A stretch of DNA of 64,000 nucleotides from Chiridota heheva (GCA_020152595.1 JAIGNY010000456.1:1323001-1387000); one strand, 5' to 3'; shown: positions 32,796-45,904, counted from the stretch's first letter. The notes: generated by a model not told the origin, from the letters alone. A program made the numbers and translations.

Positions 32796-32984
32796 CTCTG
32801 TTTAAGATTCTAGCTAGAAATAAAGAATTTTTAAGTCAATACAGGCATGCAAAGTGCTTTCAAATCTTTCATGCACTACACCTTACAAATGTTTTTGCTT
32901 ACTGAATGTAATTTTTCAGTTTCTTTAGATGGTAAATCAAAGATCTTTGTTACTAATTTTTTACTTTTACCAAGTGGCCTAAGA

Positions 32985-33555
32985 AAGATAAAGGAATTAG
33001 TTCAGTGGTCAAGCAAGTCCATCTCATATGAAAGAGGACCTCAAAAGAAACAAAATGGTGAAAAAAGCATTCAAAAATCTTATTTTATTAAGGAGATATT
33101 CAAGTTAAAAGTTTGCTATCATTTGTGCAGAAAGATTAGTTGTGGCCTCATAGCCTCAGATTCCTCAAAGTCTTTACGTATTCTATCATATTTTGTGTCT
33201 TAAAAACAATTGGGTATGTCCAGAAAGTAGTAAAATAGAATTTTGGAAGGTTAATTACATAAACCACCTGAACAAAGTTTGAGGAAAAATAATTTAAATA
33301 GTCAAAAAGTAAAATGAATTTTCGTCAAAATACATTAACAATTGTTAGGAATGTGAGGATAAAGGCGCCAACCTTTCACAGTAGACTTACTACACCAGTC
33401 ATTTCTACACAGATAAAACAGAGCTTTAAACTTTAATAAGTCGTTAACGGAATAAGATATTTGAATGCTTCTTCACCATTGTGTTTCGTTTGAACTCACT
33501 CTTTCATACTTAATGGACTTGTTTGACCACTAAACTCATCCTTTAAAGAGTGTGA
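32985..33555. repeat. Dispersed repeat family R3, two copies facing each other
   Basis: The plus copy (about 32985-33165) includes TTAGTTCAGTGGTCAAGCAA and AAAATGGTGAA. The inverted copy (about 33372-33550) reads the same in complement, TTAGTGGTCAAACAAGTCCA through GTAGTAAGTCTACTGTG. Further copies lie at 34895-34970 (partial) and 52857-53050. Together the facing pair can fold back. Confidence 0.7.
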
Positions 33556-34449
33556 TTGTGTGTGTATCACAGCAGCAAATTCTACACAAATCTGTTCTAT
33601 CTTAAGCTTAAATATCTTCTTGAATGCAATGGTATTTTTAATAATATTTGTCACTATTGTGTGGTATGAAAGATGAGTGGCAACTGCGGTTGTTTGATTA
33701 TTAGTACTAAATATTTTCTGCAGGTATTCCTAGGCCTACTGGAGCTGTTTAACTACAAAGGTGTGTAACCTTTGGGATTAGGAGCAAAATGTATGAAACA
33801 TTTAAGGCAAATAACAATGTTCTGAAGCAGATAAGGATGTGATATCATTGAGGTGTATGCATGCGTTAAGCATGTAATTGATAGAAAAGAATTACCACCT
33901 TGCATAGGTAAAATCACATAACAGTTTCTGGTTTGAAAGGGTAAGAAATACTGTAAATGACAAAACAAGCTTATTCATTCAAAGATAAACAACTTGTCAA
34001 TGGACTACTTGTCCATCAGTTCCTAAAAAGTTGGGCAAAAAAAGCAATTTTGTTTAGTTTCTAGAAAACTAAACAATTAAGAATTAATTATTTCATGAAG
34101 ATTTTCCTGAGATGCCTTAATTAACCTTGTTCATTTGGTACAGAATTGTACGAAGTATGACCGTACACACTGATAAGGCTAACACTAGAGGTAAGCAAAT
34201 AATTTTGTACAAGTTTTTATACAGCCTGTCCCTACTGTATCATCAATAGCTTGTTCCTTTGTACTTTTCTGTGATTTCAAAGTGATGGTAGATTTCTTAT
34301 TGTTTTTCTCACATCTAAAAGTATCATGTATGCAAATGTTCCAAATTATTGGAAGTTTTTGAAATGAAGAATGTTGTAGCAGTAATTATAGCAATAAGTT
34401 AATAGAAAAAAAAATGATACCTTAAAATTTTCATGTGAGGAAGTAGAGA

Positions 34450-34860
34450 GTGATGAAAGTGCTTCATGGTTGTTCTATTTTACGTTATGTGTGTGACGAG
34501 CCAGAGAATGACCTCAGCAGATCCCTGGGAGACCCCAGGGGTCCACTGGGGGCCATTCTATGTTACGTTACATGTGTGACCAGCCAGAGAATGGTCCCAG
34601 CGAATCCCTGGGAGACCCCAGTGTCCACTGGGGCCATTCTCTGTTACATTACGTGTGTGACCAGCCAGAGAATGGCCCCAGTGGATTCCTAGGAGACCCG
34701 GGTCTACTGGGGCAATTCTCTGTTACGTTACATGTGTGACAAGCCAAAGAATGGCCCCAGCGGATCCCTGGGGTCCACTAGGGCCATTCTCTGTTACGTT
34801 ACATGTGTGACAAGCAAGAGAATGGCCCTTCAGATGTGTTTTTTCCCTTGTTTAGAAAAT
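34450..34860. repeat. Tandem array of 72-83-bp units, about five copies
   Basis: TTACGTTATGTGTGTGAC and its variants start near 34480, 34563, 34643, 34723 and 34795. Each unit has AGCCAGAGAATGGCCCCAG and ATCCCTGGGAGACCCC in variant forms. More GC-rich than its surroundings. An open frame crossing three units is a by-product. Confidence 0.85.
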
Positions 34861-34894
34861 GCAGCAAAGAAATCCATATTTGATGAAGAGATTA

Positions 34895-37830
34895 TTATGT
34901 TAAAGGACTAGTTAAGTGGTCAAGCAAATGTATGTTATATGAAAGAGGACTTCAAAGAAACTAAATGCCTTACCCCTGAATGAATCCTTTATAGCTTTTG
35001 AACAGTATATTCAAGGAGCACTAGACCAATAGGGAAGGGAAAATTATTATTATTAGGGTCTCTAGCAGTAGTATTGCCAGGCACATAAATTAGGGGTAGG
35101 GGGGGGGAATTTACCCCCAAAAATTTGTGGGAACTATGCCTGCTTCTCAGTGCGTAAGCATCTGTTGATACTCGGCAAACTGAAAGATAAGAGAGACTAT
35201 GCTAAGACCATTCCTTCCTCACTAGATCTTGGAGAACAGTGGGAGGAACGAGTCACCCCCAGTCCTCCCTGTGCTAACCCCCCTCCCCTTCCCCACTGGA
35301 TTTTGGAGAGCAGTGGAAATTGCCACAATTTAAAGCCACTTGTGAATTTGCTTTCAACTTACATTGAAGGTTCCATTCAAATTGGAAGGAAAGATGAAAA
35401 TACTTCATGTAATGTTAAACGTGTGAATCATATTCATGTTCTCTCATCTGCTTATGCAACAGAAAACTAAGCACCATGGGTCATCATTGTATGGAACTAA
35501 ATCCTTAAATTTGCATCGGCCGCACATGTTTTTGCTTAGATTCAGTTGTGTTCACTTGTATGTGATGGTTGAAAATGTCAGTGAAAAATAACAGTAACAG
35601 AGCAAGAGAGTTAATTTGTTTAAATTCACATTAGCTGCCCTCACCTTTTGTCGAGTGCTTCTCAAGTTCTTATTTTGTGTAACACTTGTCTTGCTAACAT
35701 TTGTATGTAAGAAATGGGAAGTGATATATTGCTCAACATACAGGAAGCAGGGCTCTCAGCGAAACCTGTACAAACCTTATTTGCAAAAGTGGCTCTTTAT
35801 TTCTCAAAAATGCTCTTTAAAACCTTTTACTACTTCAATCAATTTACACTTGGGGTATCCTATTTTTGAACATGTTGATTGTCTCAAATCAAAACCTGGA
35901 AGTACAATTTCTGAGCATCTAGAGGGCCAAAAATAAAGTTTTTTTTTTTTTAACCTCAGCCCAACCATGGTAAGGCTGAGGTCATTTGTAGAGTCTGTGG
36001 AAACTAGCCATTTTTAACCCCCCTCCCCTCAAAAAAAGGGACCGTGCCACCACAGCCAACCCTCTATTAATCTCTATCATAAAAATGTGTATCATGCCTT
36101 GGGAGTCAAGAAATATTGGCATTATGAGCTTGTGACTGACCGACTGACACCCTCCCCACCCCCAATTGTTGGTGGCTGGCAACTGCCCTGGAACAGTCTC
36201 ACGTATAGAAGTTCTGATTCTGCTTGAAACTGCAAACACCTTCGATGGTTATCACACACAGGTCAATGTGGAAGTGCAGCGCCATGCATATAAACTCTAA
36301 AGTGTGCCTCACTAATTTCTGGAGATTTATGTCTGCTATACTTGATTACAATATATACCTTCATGTCAGTTATTGCGCAGATGTGTGACTGAAGCAAGTT
36401 GTATTTTCTGATTGATCTGGGGTATAAAGAGCATAAATTACACTCTGCGGGGAGCTAGGTCTTTGAAGGAGTCATGTTGTGGACTTCCTTGAAAAACAAA
36501 ACTCGGAAAACATTGAAATTTAAGTAAGGAAATTGAAATTAGGGCCACAGATATAAAATTCGGCTTAGATGGTGAATGTTATGAATTAACTTATATTTGT
36601 TGACCTTTATATACCTTTACTGTACCGTTTAAAGCATTTAAAAATCTGCATTTTATAATTACCAACCTTTAATTTCTTAAAGAGCGAGTCCCTGGGAGGC
36701 CTGAGGGATGTTCTGACAGTTTTTAAGCGAATTATCCACACAATATCCAACAGGTTATGGTTTAGTATTAGGCTTCAAAACCTCCCTGTATGTTGGGTAA
36801 TATATCACCTTCTGTATGGGTATTGAATTGAATGCAAACCTTATTTCAACCAAACAAACATGTACCTTTACATTCATGCAGCTAGTACCTGACGAACTCA
36901 CTACTCTTGTGATATAAGTATTCACTTGGTTGATGCCACGTCACATCCGGGAGATGATGTCATTTTCTGGAGTGAAAACAAACCTATGCGCAATACACGT
37001 GGGCAAGTCCGTTTGCTTTTACTGTGTGCAGTACGCATGGTATGTAAACAAACAGCTGATCGCTTTGTTACACTCTAATGCGGGGTGAATGTGAGTGGTT
37101 GCTATGCGGTCTGATGACCTCGAGTCATTAGACTTGGTCATTTCCGACCAAGTGAATGATATAGAGTATGTGCCAGTGATGTTTATACTTCAGCGGTGTC
37201 CTCAAGCGGTTAAGCTGTCTCGGAAATGTTGCATTTTTAATTAATTCCCACTGTGCACGAACTATGCTATTAAAGTTTGAGTGATGATCGGACATTTCAG
37301 TTATCAATAACGAAATGGTGTGAGCAAATAACAATTTTTTTCAATCCAAATTTTAAGGGTAGATGTATGTTTATTTTTTGATGAATGTATATGGACAGGT
37401 AGGGATTTTATTTTTGCCAAAAAAAACTTTAGATTTTGAGCAGTTTGGTCTTTATTTAAACTACAAGGGGAAAAAAATGCCCATAGATTCCGAGTTATGC
37501 AAAACTTGTGATGTATGAAAGAGAAGACCACTCAAAATGCTTAATGACACCTTAATGCGATTTTGACTTTTTGTCACTGAAAATGACAAGACGTCTTGGT
37601 CTGAATCAACAGCTTCCATTCAAAGAACATTGGTGACAGATTGAAAAACAAGGTTTCTAAAGGAAATTTATTATATATTTCACTTTCTAATGTCACAAAT
37701 CTAAATTTAAAAAATAATTTGCATAATATAAGAAGGCTTGAAAATTCAAAATGCTGTAAATTTGCAATTTTTAACTGATTTTGATGAAACGTTTGCTATC
37801 GTTATAGTAAAGAGCATGTTTCCTGCAACT
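34895..37830. other. Repeat fragment, then no gene seen
   Basis: Positions 34895-34970 are a partial copy of family R3. The rest is AT-rich. Open frames at 35150-35470 and 35616-35936 have no recognisable domain and sit in low-complexity sequence. Confidence 0.4.
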
Positions 37831-38386
37831 GAAAGGAGCACTAGGACGAAAAGTGAGAGCACTTACTTGTATTTGCGAATTTCACAGATATATTATTACA
37901 ATATTTGCGAATTTCACAGATATATTATTACAACAGATTGATAACTACATGCCTGCATAGCCCGCAGTTGTCTTGAGGGCAAAGGTCACTCCAATATTCA
38001 TATTACCATAATCAACCTAATAAGCGCCAACCCAACATTTTTTGACTTATGAAATAATTCATTTGATTAATTTTATGACTTTAAGATAACATTTTTTGCA
38101 TCCGACTCTCACAATGTTTTTGTGGGGGTTATTGTAGTACAGAACCAGTTTACACAGTGCAGTACGAATAGCACCACTGTATGCGGCCCCGGAGCATGGG
38201 TGCTTGCTTATTAGAAGAAATTTCACGCCTAAAAAGTGGTGCAATTATATTTTCATAAGCGACCTGGCCGCCTATTACGTCGAATCCGGTAACTAGAAAA
38301 TTGCTATACCATTGCGTGCTAGATAAGCATTTGATTTTGGGGGACCCCTTGTAATATGCTCTCACTTTTTGCTCTAGTGCCCCTTT
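37831..38386. mobile_element. TIR element, about 556 bp, enclosing a family R2 copy
   Basis: The left arm AAAGGAGCACTAGGACGAAA continues to AGTGAGAGCA. The right arm, complemented, reads AAAGGGGCACTAGAGCAAAA and also continues to AGTGAGAGCA. Inside are a 31-bp direct duplication (ttgcgaatttcacagatata at 37875 and 37906) and the second copy of family R2 (38003-38300). No target duplication is clear. Confidence 0.6.
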
Positions 38387-39215
38387 AAGCTTAAGCTTTG
38401 CTACCTTTCCATAGATCTTTAGAAATGTTTCATTTCAATATGAAAGATGCTACTATGTAGAAGCGATATTTGTTAATGCACTTGATTTGTGTACTATTTC
38501 CACACTGATTATTATATTATTTTTTTATATAGCGAGTTGCTGACGTCAGTCAGTGCACATACTTGATTGCAATGAAGATTTTCATTTTTTTGTTTGTATA
38601 TAACATATTTAGAAATGGCACAAGGTGACCTGAAGGAAAAACTTAACAATATCGAATCTAAATAGAATAGAAATATTGGTGATATTCATTTCTTTTCTGG
38701 AATTTTGTCTTATTTGGCAAGGAAAAAAAGTGGAAGTAAAAGAAGAAGAAAAAATCACATCAAAAAAATTTATTAAAAATGCAAGTACAAAAGTGAATGA
38801 ATGAGAAAGTATTTATATTTTTATACTTTTCATTATTGAAATTCATGGCATTCCAAAATCTCAGGGTTTGTACAAAATAAGTATCGAGTTTATATTTTGT
38901 GTGCAGTTCGGTGTATCACAGTGATACTTAACTGTTTTCTTCAGAAAGGCTTGTGTCATTTCAAGATTCTTGTTTACTTTCTAACTTGATTTAAGATCAT
39001 TTTCTTTTAAAGAAACTTGCAAGGCCACGTAAATAAGTTTTGAATCAATTTGCTCTAAAGAGTATAAGATTATTTTAATTTTGTTGTATTTCATCAGGAT
39101 TTTGTTTTTTAGTCACGATTTATTTCTCGGTGGGTCTTCATTCACTAGTGCTCCACAATTGGTTTGTCAAACAGTCGTGGACATCACTATATAACCTTAG
39201 CTGTTGAGAAGCTAA
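38387..39215. other. No gene seen
   Basis: AT-rich sequence with no recognisable coding, RNA gene or element ends. Confidence 0.4.
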
Positions 39216-39425
39216 GCTAAATCCATCCAAGCCATTGGGCTCATAAGAGCCGGTGCTTACATTCGGTTTCAATGGCGCAAGTGGATGAGAGTACATGACT
39301 CCCCCTTGAGCCAGTCCATCGCAGATTAACTCCCCAGCAGTGCTGGTACTCATTTACAGTTGAGTGGACTGAAGCAAGTAGAGGGTCTGGTCAAGGACAC
39401 AATGCAGCCCTCACGATGGGAGAAA
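39216..39425 (-). mobile_element. SINE body, second copy, tRNA head missing
   Basis: Matches the body of the SINE at 25300-25590 on the same strand, including GGACTGAAGCAAGTAGA, GATTAACTCCCCAGCA and TGGTACTCATTTACAG. The homology stops near the CTCACGATGGGAG word, where the other copy continues into the B box. Confidence 0.75.
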
Positions 39426-39616
39426 GGGATGTCAGATACCCTACATGTATCTACCTTTACCCACCCATTGTTTTTTTGCTTCCTATGAAGATAAACAAGT
39501 CTTAGGGATTCTTTTCAAGAAAAATGACTTGATATTTTGGCATGTGCATCTAAGATTGCAAGCAGCTTTTAAGTGTACTTAAATCATAGAGTCCAACTCT
39601 TATCCAAATTTTAATT

Positions 39617-39958
39617 AGGGCTGTTACGATATGGGTAAATCAGATTATCGTGAGCAAAAATATCGCGATATATCACCATAATATCGAGACTATGTTGTGA
39701 TTATTCATTTCGGAAAACTGCTTGGGTTTTCAGCATGCAGAGGCAAGATGTATGGAAAGGATGCGTAAAAGAAGCATTTTTGTTGCCAATATCCTGTTAA
39801 AATATCATTCATTTGAAATATTTCTGAAATTTTACTTTACATATATTTGTTAATACATGCAGTCTATATTTGAAAATGGCATATCACGATATGTTGATTA
39901 GGGTATTTTTGGTATAGCAAAAAAGCAATATTGCAATAATTGATATATCGTGACAGCC
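39617..39958. mobile_element. MITE with AGGGCTGTTACGATA ends, 342 bp
   Basis: The left end AGGGCTGTTACGATATGGG and the right end, complemented AAGGCTGTCACGATATATC, form inverted repeats. TTAATT is present on both sides (39611-39616 and 39959-39964). Further TATCGCGATATATC words lie just inside the left end. I do not assign the superfamily. Confidence 0.7.
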
Positions 39959-40124
39959 TTAATTGTAAAGGTTACTATTTCAGACAAAAATGCTGCCATG
40001 AGCCCTCGACTAAGACTCCTATGCTTTATTTTGTTGACTTCCAGCTAGAATTGGTTTCCAGATAAGTTCACCTACCCGTTCAATTACCATTTCTCATTGA
40101 CGGTCTTAATATTGGAGGATTTTG

Positions 40125-40215
40125 AGGGTGCAGCGGCCCAGTCATGATTGTATGTGAGAAGTCTTGGGTTCAACTCTGCCGTGAGCGTTGCTTTGTGTAC
40201 TTATTTTTAAAGCAA
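40125..40215 (+). repeat. tRNA-like SINE fragment
   Basis: GGGTGCAGCGGCCCAGTCATG resembles an A box region. CTTGGGTTCAACTCTGCC resembles a B box (GGTTCAACTC). Related to the segment at 12560-12660, which shares GTGGTGCAG and GGTTCAAGTC. Stems were not verified as a tRNA. Confidence 0.5.
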
Positions 40216-40239
40216 AGAAACAATTATATATACAGGTGG

Positions 40240-40690
40240 AACATCATTAAGTTTGGGGAACCATTTCTTTAGAGGGCATAGGACACCATTTTTGCTTTTG
40301 AAGAAAGGAAACAATTACATTTAAAGATTAAGCCAGCATTATAAAGGATGGGACACCATTATTTTCATGCAAGGGACACCTTTATTTCCAAGCAAGAAAC
40401 AAAATAATTTTTAAGCATGGAACGTTATTATTTTTTTGTTACGGAAATCTTTATTTTAAGGATGGAACATTAAATTGTAGTTACGGAAACCATAGTTTTT
40501 AAAGACAACTATTTTTCCGCATGGAACACCATTATGTTTCCGCATTGAACACCATTATTTTCACGCATGGAAGACCATTATTTTTCCGCATGGAACACCA
40601 TTATTTTTCCACATGGAAGCATTATTTTTCCACATGGAACACTATTAATTTTCCACATGGAACACCATTAGTTGTTGAGCATGCTTCACC
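40240..40690. repeat. Degenerate tandem repeat of a GGAACACCATTATTTTT unit
   Basis: Units of roughly 25-30 bp with variants of catggaacaccattattttt recur from about 40240, most regular at 40510-40680. AT-rich. The open frame over 40521-40958 is built partly on it. Confidence 0.75.
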
Positions 40691-41171
40691 AATATTTTTA
40701 AAGGACAAGACATCCATTTCAAAGGATGCTACCAATATTTTTCATAAGGTACATTTTCAGAGAAATACTATTTTGTATTTTGACAAGAATTTACTGATGG
40801 AAGATGAAATACAACATTACTATACGAAAAGTACATATTTTTGTTGCAATGCAACTTCATATAATATGGTGTTTACAAGTTTCTTTTGTGTAAGTCAGAA
40901 TTTTAAATTCATTGATAAGTTTTCAACTCTTCATTCAAATGTTATTATTTTAAGATGATTTTGTTGAGTCAATTGTTTTAAACATTCATATTTTGTTTGT
41001 GTAAGGGTCTCAATCACCCTCTTTCAATTATTATCTTAATATCTCATTAGGAATAAAATAAAAAGGCCGAAGTTTAAATGTACATGTGGTCATTTTCTTA
41101 TTTGATTTTCTTTTGCCAGTAGTTGTGTGGACTTTCTTCTTGGTGTACTGTACTTCCATGTTAGTTGCTGC

Positions 41172-41771
41172 CACTGGCATAGCCAGCTTTTTTTTTTTTT
41201 TTTTTTTGGGGGGGGGTGGGCAACCATGATGGGGGGTAATGGAAAGTATGTCGCTGAAAGGTGGCTTTGCTTTGCGCGAAGCCCCATGGCGTGGGGTTTA
41301 GGGGCCCGCCTAAGGGCCCCTGGTGGGCTCCAGGGGCAAAGCCCCGGTGGGGTTCCGTGGGATGGTGGGGTTCCAGGAGCAAAACCCCTGGAAACTGAGA
41401 AAATATGCATTTTAGAGATATGAAATGCACTAAAATTGAAGCCAAATTGCATGGTGTTTTCAAGGGGCAAAAATCCAGAAAGCTACGGGACATGAAGGGA
41501 AGCCTTTTAAAAATATGTTTTAAATGTTTTTTATATGTTACACAGGCTGAAGGTGTGCATTATATATAGAGTTTGTAAAAGCTCTTGGTGTTTATTTGCT
41601 GAACTGAAACACACAGCAATTAACATTTCAGTAAAACTTGCTCCTCTATACTCACCTGGGTATTTATTTTTATATTTTTATGTGTTATTGATTGTTTTGG
41701 TTTAGGATTTAAGGGAGAGGAGGGGGATGGGGTTGCATGACCGCCCTGACTTGCCTCTGGCTATGTCAATG
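41172..41771. mobile_element. hAT-type MITE, 600 bp
   Basis: Flanks GTTGCTGC (41164-41171) and GTTGTTGC (41772-41779) differ at one base. Ends read CACTGGCATAGCCAGC and, complemented, CATTGACATAGCCAGAGG. A run of about 20 T and a G-run follow the left end. A GC-rich patch (41275-41400) is internal. Related short elements lie at 46820, 52379 and 53276. Confidence 0.7.
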
Positions 41772-42599
41772 GTTGTTGCCATGAAATTAGAAAAGCATTT
41801 GCAAACCTCTACGAACTAATTGATACCAATCAAAACCAATATCAAAAAACAAATGAAATTAAGAAGTTTCAAATTTAAAAGAAAATAAACTGTTAGAAGG
41901 ACATGCTCGACTATTCAAAACTAGTTTAGAGAATGGGCCTATAGAGGGCAGTATATACAGAAATAGGATAGCAGGGGTAGATGATTTTAAATCACTTAAG
42001 CTTTGAAAGATGCACTTACATTTTCATTTGCACTACAAGCTTCAAAATATCTGAGTTTTTCCCTGATATTTCAAAACAAAATGAGCTCAAGGTTACCTCA
42101 CCCAGTAAATCAAGTCAGAAAACATGTAAAAGCTAGCAGTCTTTATAACTACAACACCTCTTTTAGTTCTTTCAATTGAATAACAAAGAAAGGAGAGGTC
42201 CTGACTTGTAAATGTCAATGAAAGAATGCTATTCAATCCCCTTTCCAACCTGTACCCTCCCCCAACCCCTATACATTTCCAGAACTACATCCTGGATTGC
42301 AATACAACTTCCAATTTAAGAAAGTATGTGTGTCAAGCAAAGTCAAGCAGCATGAAAAATGTACAATAACATTAAAACAAAATTATGCGAAACAATATTG
42401 CTCAACGTATGTATGACAAACTAGAAATTGGAAACAATACAATTCCCCGCACCGCTAATAATGCATTTTCCAGACTCGCATTCCATCCCAACCTGTCCCA
42501 AATGTCATCCCATGCCCCTATACTCCATGCAATCACACCTAAAAACAGATACTGTATGTCATTCCACCACTTGCATGACCCAAATCACATCCCACCACA

Positions 42600-42800
42600 T
42601 GCCATTCCACCCTGTCCCACATGTCTACCCACCCTGTTCCACATGCCAACCAACGCTGTTCCACATGTCAACCCACCCTGTTCCACATGCCAACCCACCC
42701 TGTTCCACATGCCAACCCACCCTGTTCCACATGCCAACCCACCCTGTTCTACATGCCAATCCACCCTGTCTAACATGCCAACACATCCTGACCAACATCC
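42600..42800. repeat. 22-bp tandem repeat
   Basis: CTGTTCCACATG-type units start at 42634, 42656, 42678, 42700 and onward every 22 bp, unit roughly ctgttccacatgccaaccca. They decay at both sides within 42475-42850. Open frames on both strands here are products of the repeat. Confidence 0.85.
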
Positions 42801-43079
42801 CACCGCACCCTGCCCTACATACAATTCCACTGTCCCACATGACCTCATACTAATTCCTTCAGGTACTTTATCATCATGTCCTCTTCTACCCCACATTCTG
42901 CTTATTGTTTATAATTCTTAAACCCCTAATTTAACATTCTTTAAAAGCAAGGAAACTTTTATTTGCTTCTTTATTCATGGCAAGACAAACATTTTGATTG
43001 CTATTCATGTCAGGAATGTCAATATCATAACAAAACTAGAAATGTGAAGTCAGTAAGTCATAAGCCATATACTTTTGAT

Positions 43080-44430
43080 CTCGGGTCAAACATATTGCAG
43101 CAAATGCACACTATACCTCACCATTAATTGTGAACAATGCTCTTCACATATACTGTATGATCATTTGTTTAAGCAAAATCCTCATACCCACTTTATTTCA
43201 AAGATACCACATATACTAATATTTTCATTGCTATGCAAATAGGCTAATTGTTATGCACACTCAGTTCCCCAATCTTGCTCCACTGAACAGTACCAATGCC
43301 CCCTACCACTGAATCAAATAGCAAGTTATTATCTCGGGTTGAATATTTTGTATGCAAGTCTTATTGTTTTGCAAATAACCTAGTTAATATGCACACTACA
43401 CCTCACCATTGAGTGTAGACAATGCTCTTCACTTATATGATCATTTGTGTAAAACAAAATCTTCACTCCCACTTTAAAGAGATATATTAGTATGCACACA
43501 CAACCCTAAATCATGTTTATTTGAACAGTACCCATGTCCTCTACCCCTGTAACAAGTTATTATCTAAGGTTAAATATTTTGTGCGAAAGTATTGTTACGC
43601 AAATAACCTAATTAATATGTACTACTACACCTCACTATTAAGTGTAGACATGGTCTTCACATATATGATCATTTGTGTAAACAATCCTCACTCCCACTTT
43701 AATTTAAGAGATATCATAGATACAAATATTTTCATTGTTATGCAAATAAGCTAATTAGTATGCACACAACCTCCCAATCATGTTTATTTGACCACAACCC
43801 ATGTCCTCTACCATTTTGTATGAGTCTATTGTTATGCAAATAGCCTAATTAATATGCACACTTCACCTCACTATTAAGTGTAGACAATGCTCTTCACATA
43901 TATGATCACTTGTGCAAACAAAATCCCCCCATCCACTTTAATTCAAGATATACTGTAGATACAAATATTTGCATTGGTTTGCAAATAAGTTAGTATGCAC
44001 ACAAACCCCTAATCATGGGCACTTGAACAGTACCCCTATACCAAGTTACATGAATGTACACCATTCATAACTTAAGGTATGAAAACTTTTAACCCAAACC
44101 TTTAACCCAAACTTTAACCTGACAAATATTTTCATTGTTATGCAAATAAGCTAATTAGTATGTACACACAACCTCCCAATCATGCTAATTTGAACAGCAC
44201 CCATGTCCTTTACCCCTATGCCAAGTCACATGAATGTACACCATTCATAAGTTATGAAAACTAACCAAAAACTTTAATCAAAACGTTTAACCTGACAAAT
44301 ATTTGTATTGTTATGCAAATAAGCTAATTAGTATGCACACAACCCTCCAATCATGCTCATTTGATCAGTACCCATGTCCTTTAGCCCTATGCCAAGTCAC
44401 ATGAATGCACATCATTCATAACTTTAATCA
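43080..44430. repeat. Complex tandem array with an octamer plus TAATTA word in most units
   Basis: The word ATGCAAATAAGCTAATTAGT, or a variant, recurs at about 43234, 43372, 43597, 43739, 43834, 43975, 44139 and 44314. Between them alternate blocks with AGTGTAGACAATGCTCTTCA and blocks with ACCCATGTCCTCTACC and ACATGAATGTACACCATTCA. Unit length varies between about 95 and 225 bp. No coding content. Confidence 0.85.
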
Positions 44431-44580
44431 TAAAAACTTATAACTGGATGCCGATGCTGGGTAGTAGAATAGCTCTTCGAATAGTCAAGCTGTAAATGGT
44501 AATGATCTTGATCAAATGACAAATGTATTGATCTGGGTGAGCTATCTGGTTATATTAACACATGCGTACTACCGAGATGC

Positions 44581-44874
44581 TTGAGGTCCCTGCAGCTTCG
44601 AATTCAATGGCGATTTAACCAGCTATTTTTCCACAAATATGCAGAATGTTATGCTTACATAAAGCGCAGAGCTTCTTCTTGTGCATCACACCTTCTCCCT
44701 TACCTGACCTTTAGGAAAAGTGTGGAATGGATCGCCTTCGGAGGGGACGTAAAGCTCTCGGTCCCAATGGTAGGAGATTCACCCACTGCCGGATTCTCTG
44801 AACACTTCTCAAAAAGCCTAGAGCAGGATGTTAACCAGGTGTTCATCTACTTCCCATCCTGGCAAATTCTTTGA
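44581..44874. other. Less AT-rich island, unclassified; open frame of 97 codons on the plus strand
   Basis: An open frame reads through with no recognised domain. The reverse strand contains GGGACCGAGAGCTTTACGTC followed by CCCTCCGAAGGCG. That resembles a motif I recall from dispersed repeats of marine invertebrates. A repeat fragment is therefore as likely as a gene piece. No splice partners seen. Confidence 0.25.
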
Positions 44875-45904
44875 AAACTGAAAACAAATCAATGGTGATT
44901 TGCCCGTGCTTTCCCTGGCATGTGCCTAAAAGTGTAAAACCTAAAAACAGAAAGGTGATTGTTTGGAAAGAACCAGAGGTAACAAACACGAAGATGAAGA
45001 GCAGTGGCGGCACCAAGATTTCGGTCTGAAAGGAAGAGGGGGAGGGGGGGGGGAGGTTGTATTATGCGGAGGGAGGGGAGCAAGTCTATAAATCAGACAA
45101 AATGTCACTTTACAAATTTCCTGGGGGAAGAGAAGGGGGCAAAGCGATTTTGTGGGGATGGCGAGGCATCCAGCTAAATAGGTCTTAAATCAAATAAAAA
45201 GCACAAAAGTAGAAAATATTACAACAAAATCAATTAAAACTTATCAAGTTTTGAAATCTTAGGTTTGAATATGCAGATTTGTGATGCTTTTACACAGACA
45301 CATTGGTATGGAAGTGGTGCAGAGAATTTTGATTAGGTTTTGGGGTTTCCTCCCAATCAAATTCTAGCAGGAATAGACTATCGCATCATTTGCAGGGACT
45401 GAGATTAAGGAAAGATATTAAAAGAATTAAAGATTTTGAGCTATTTGCCCTGTCATACAATTTCAAACACTAAGTGTTATTTTGAAAATTCAAATAGTGA
45501 TCTTCTGAGATTGTAATACTCTTTTAATCATATAAAAATTGTCCATACACTTTCATGCCAATAGTGTGCCCCAACATACTACTCGCTTAATATTACTTAA
45601 ATAATGTACATGCTGTATCGGTTTAAACCATTCCCGAAATGAACTCCGTACGTACAGTGTGTGTCTGTACACTATGTATGGAGTGTGCTGGCAGTGATGC
45701 GTACATTTTTGGTGACCTTGGATGTTCGATTTTCTAACATGTAGAAAAACCAAGCATCGCATATGTAAGGGCGCGAATCTTAACCTATGACATTTAAAAC
45801 TAATGAAGAGAACTAAATCCCAGCCAAAAAAAGTGACTAAATATTAACCATTTCTCAAAAAAGATTTGGGAATGATTTTATGTATAGAAACAAAATAATA
45901 ATAC

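Noticed and set aside
35150-35936. Two 106-codon open frames downstream of MEPCE
   Set aside because: No recognisable domain, no splice pattern, AT-rich codon use like the intergenic DNA around them.
41127-41493. Open frames of 98-126 codons around the T-run at 41190
   Set aside because: They cross homopolymer runs within a hAT MITE and consist of low-complexity residues.
42385-42921. Long open frames on both strands (178 and 103 codons)
   Set aside because: They run along the 22-bp tandem repeat and its decayed flanks. The predicted peptides are repeats of the same few residues with no start context or splice support.
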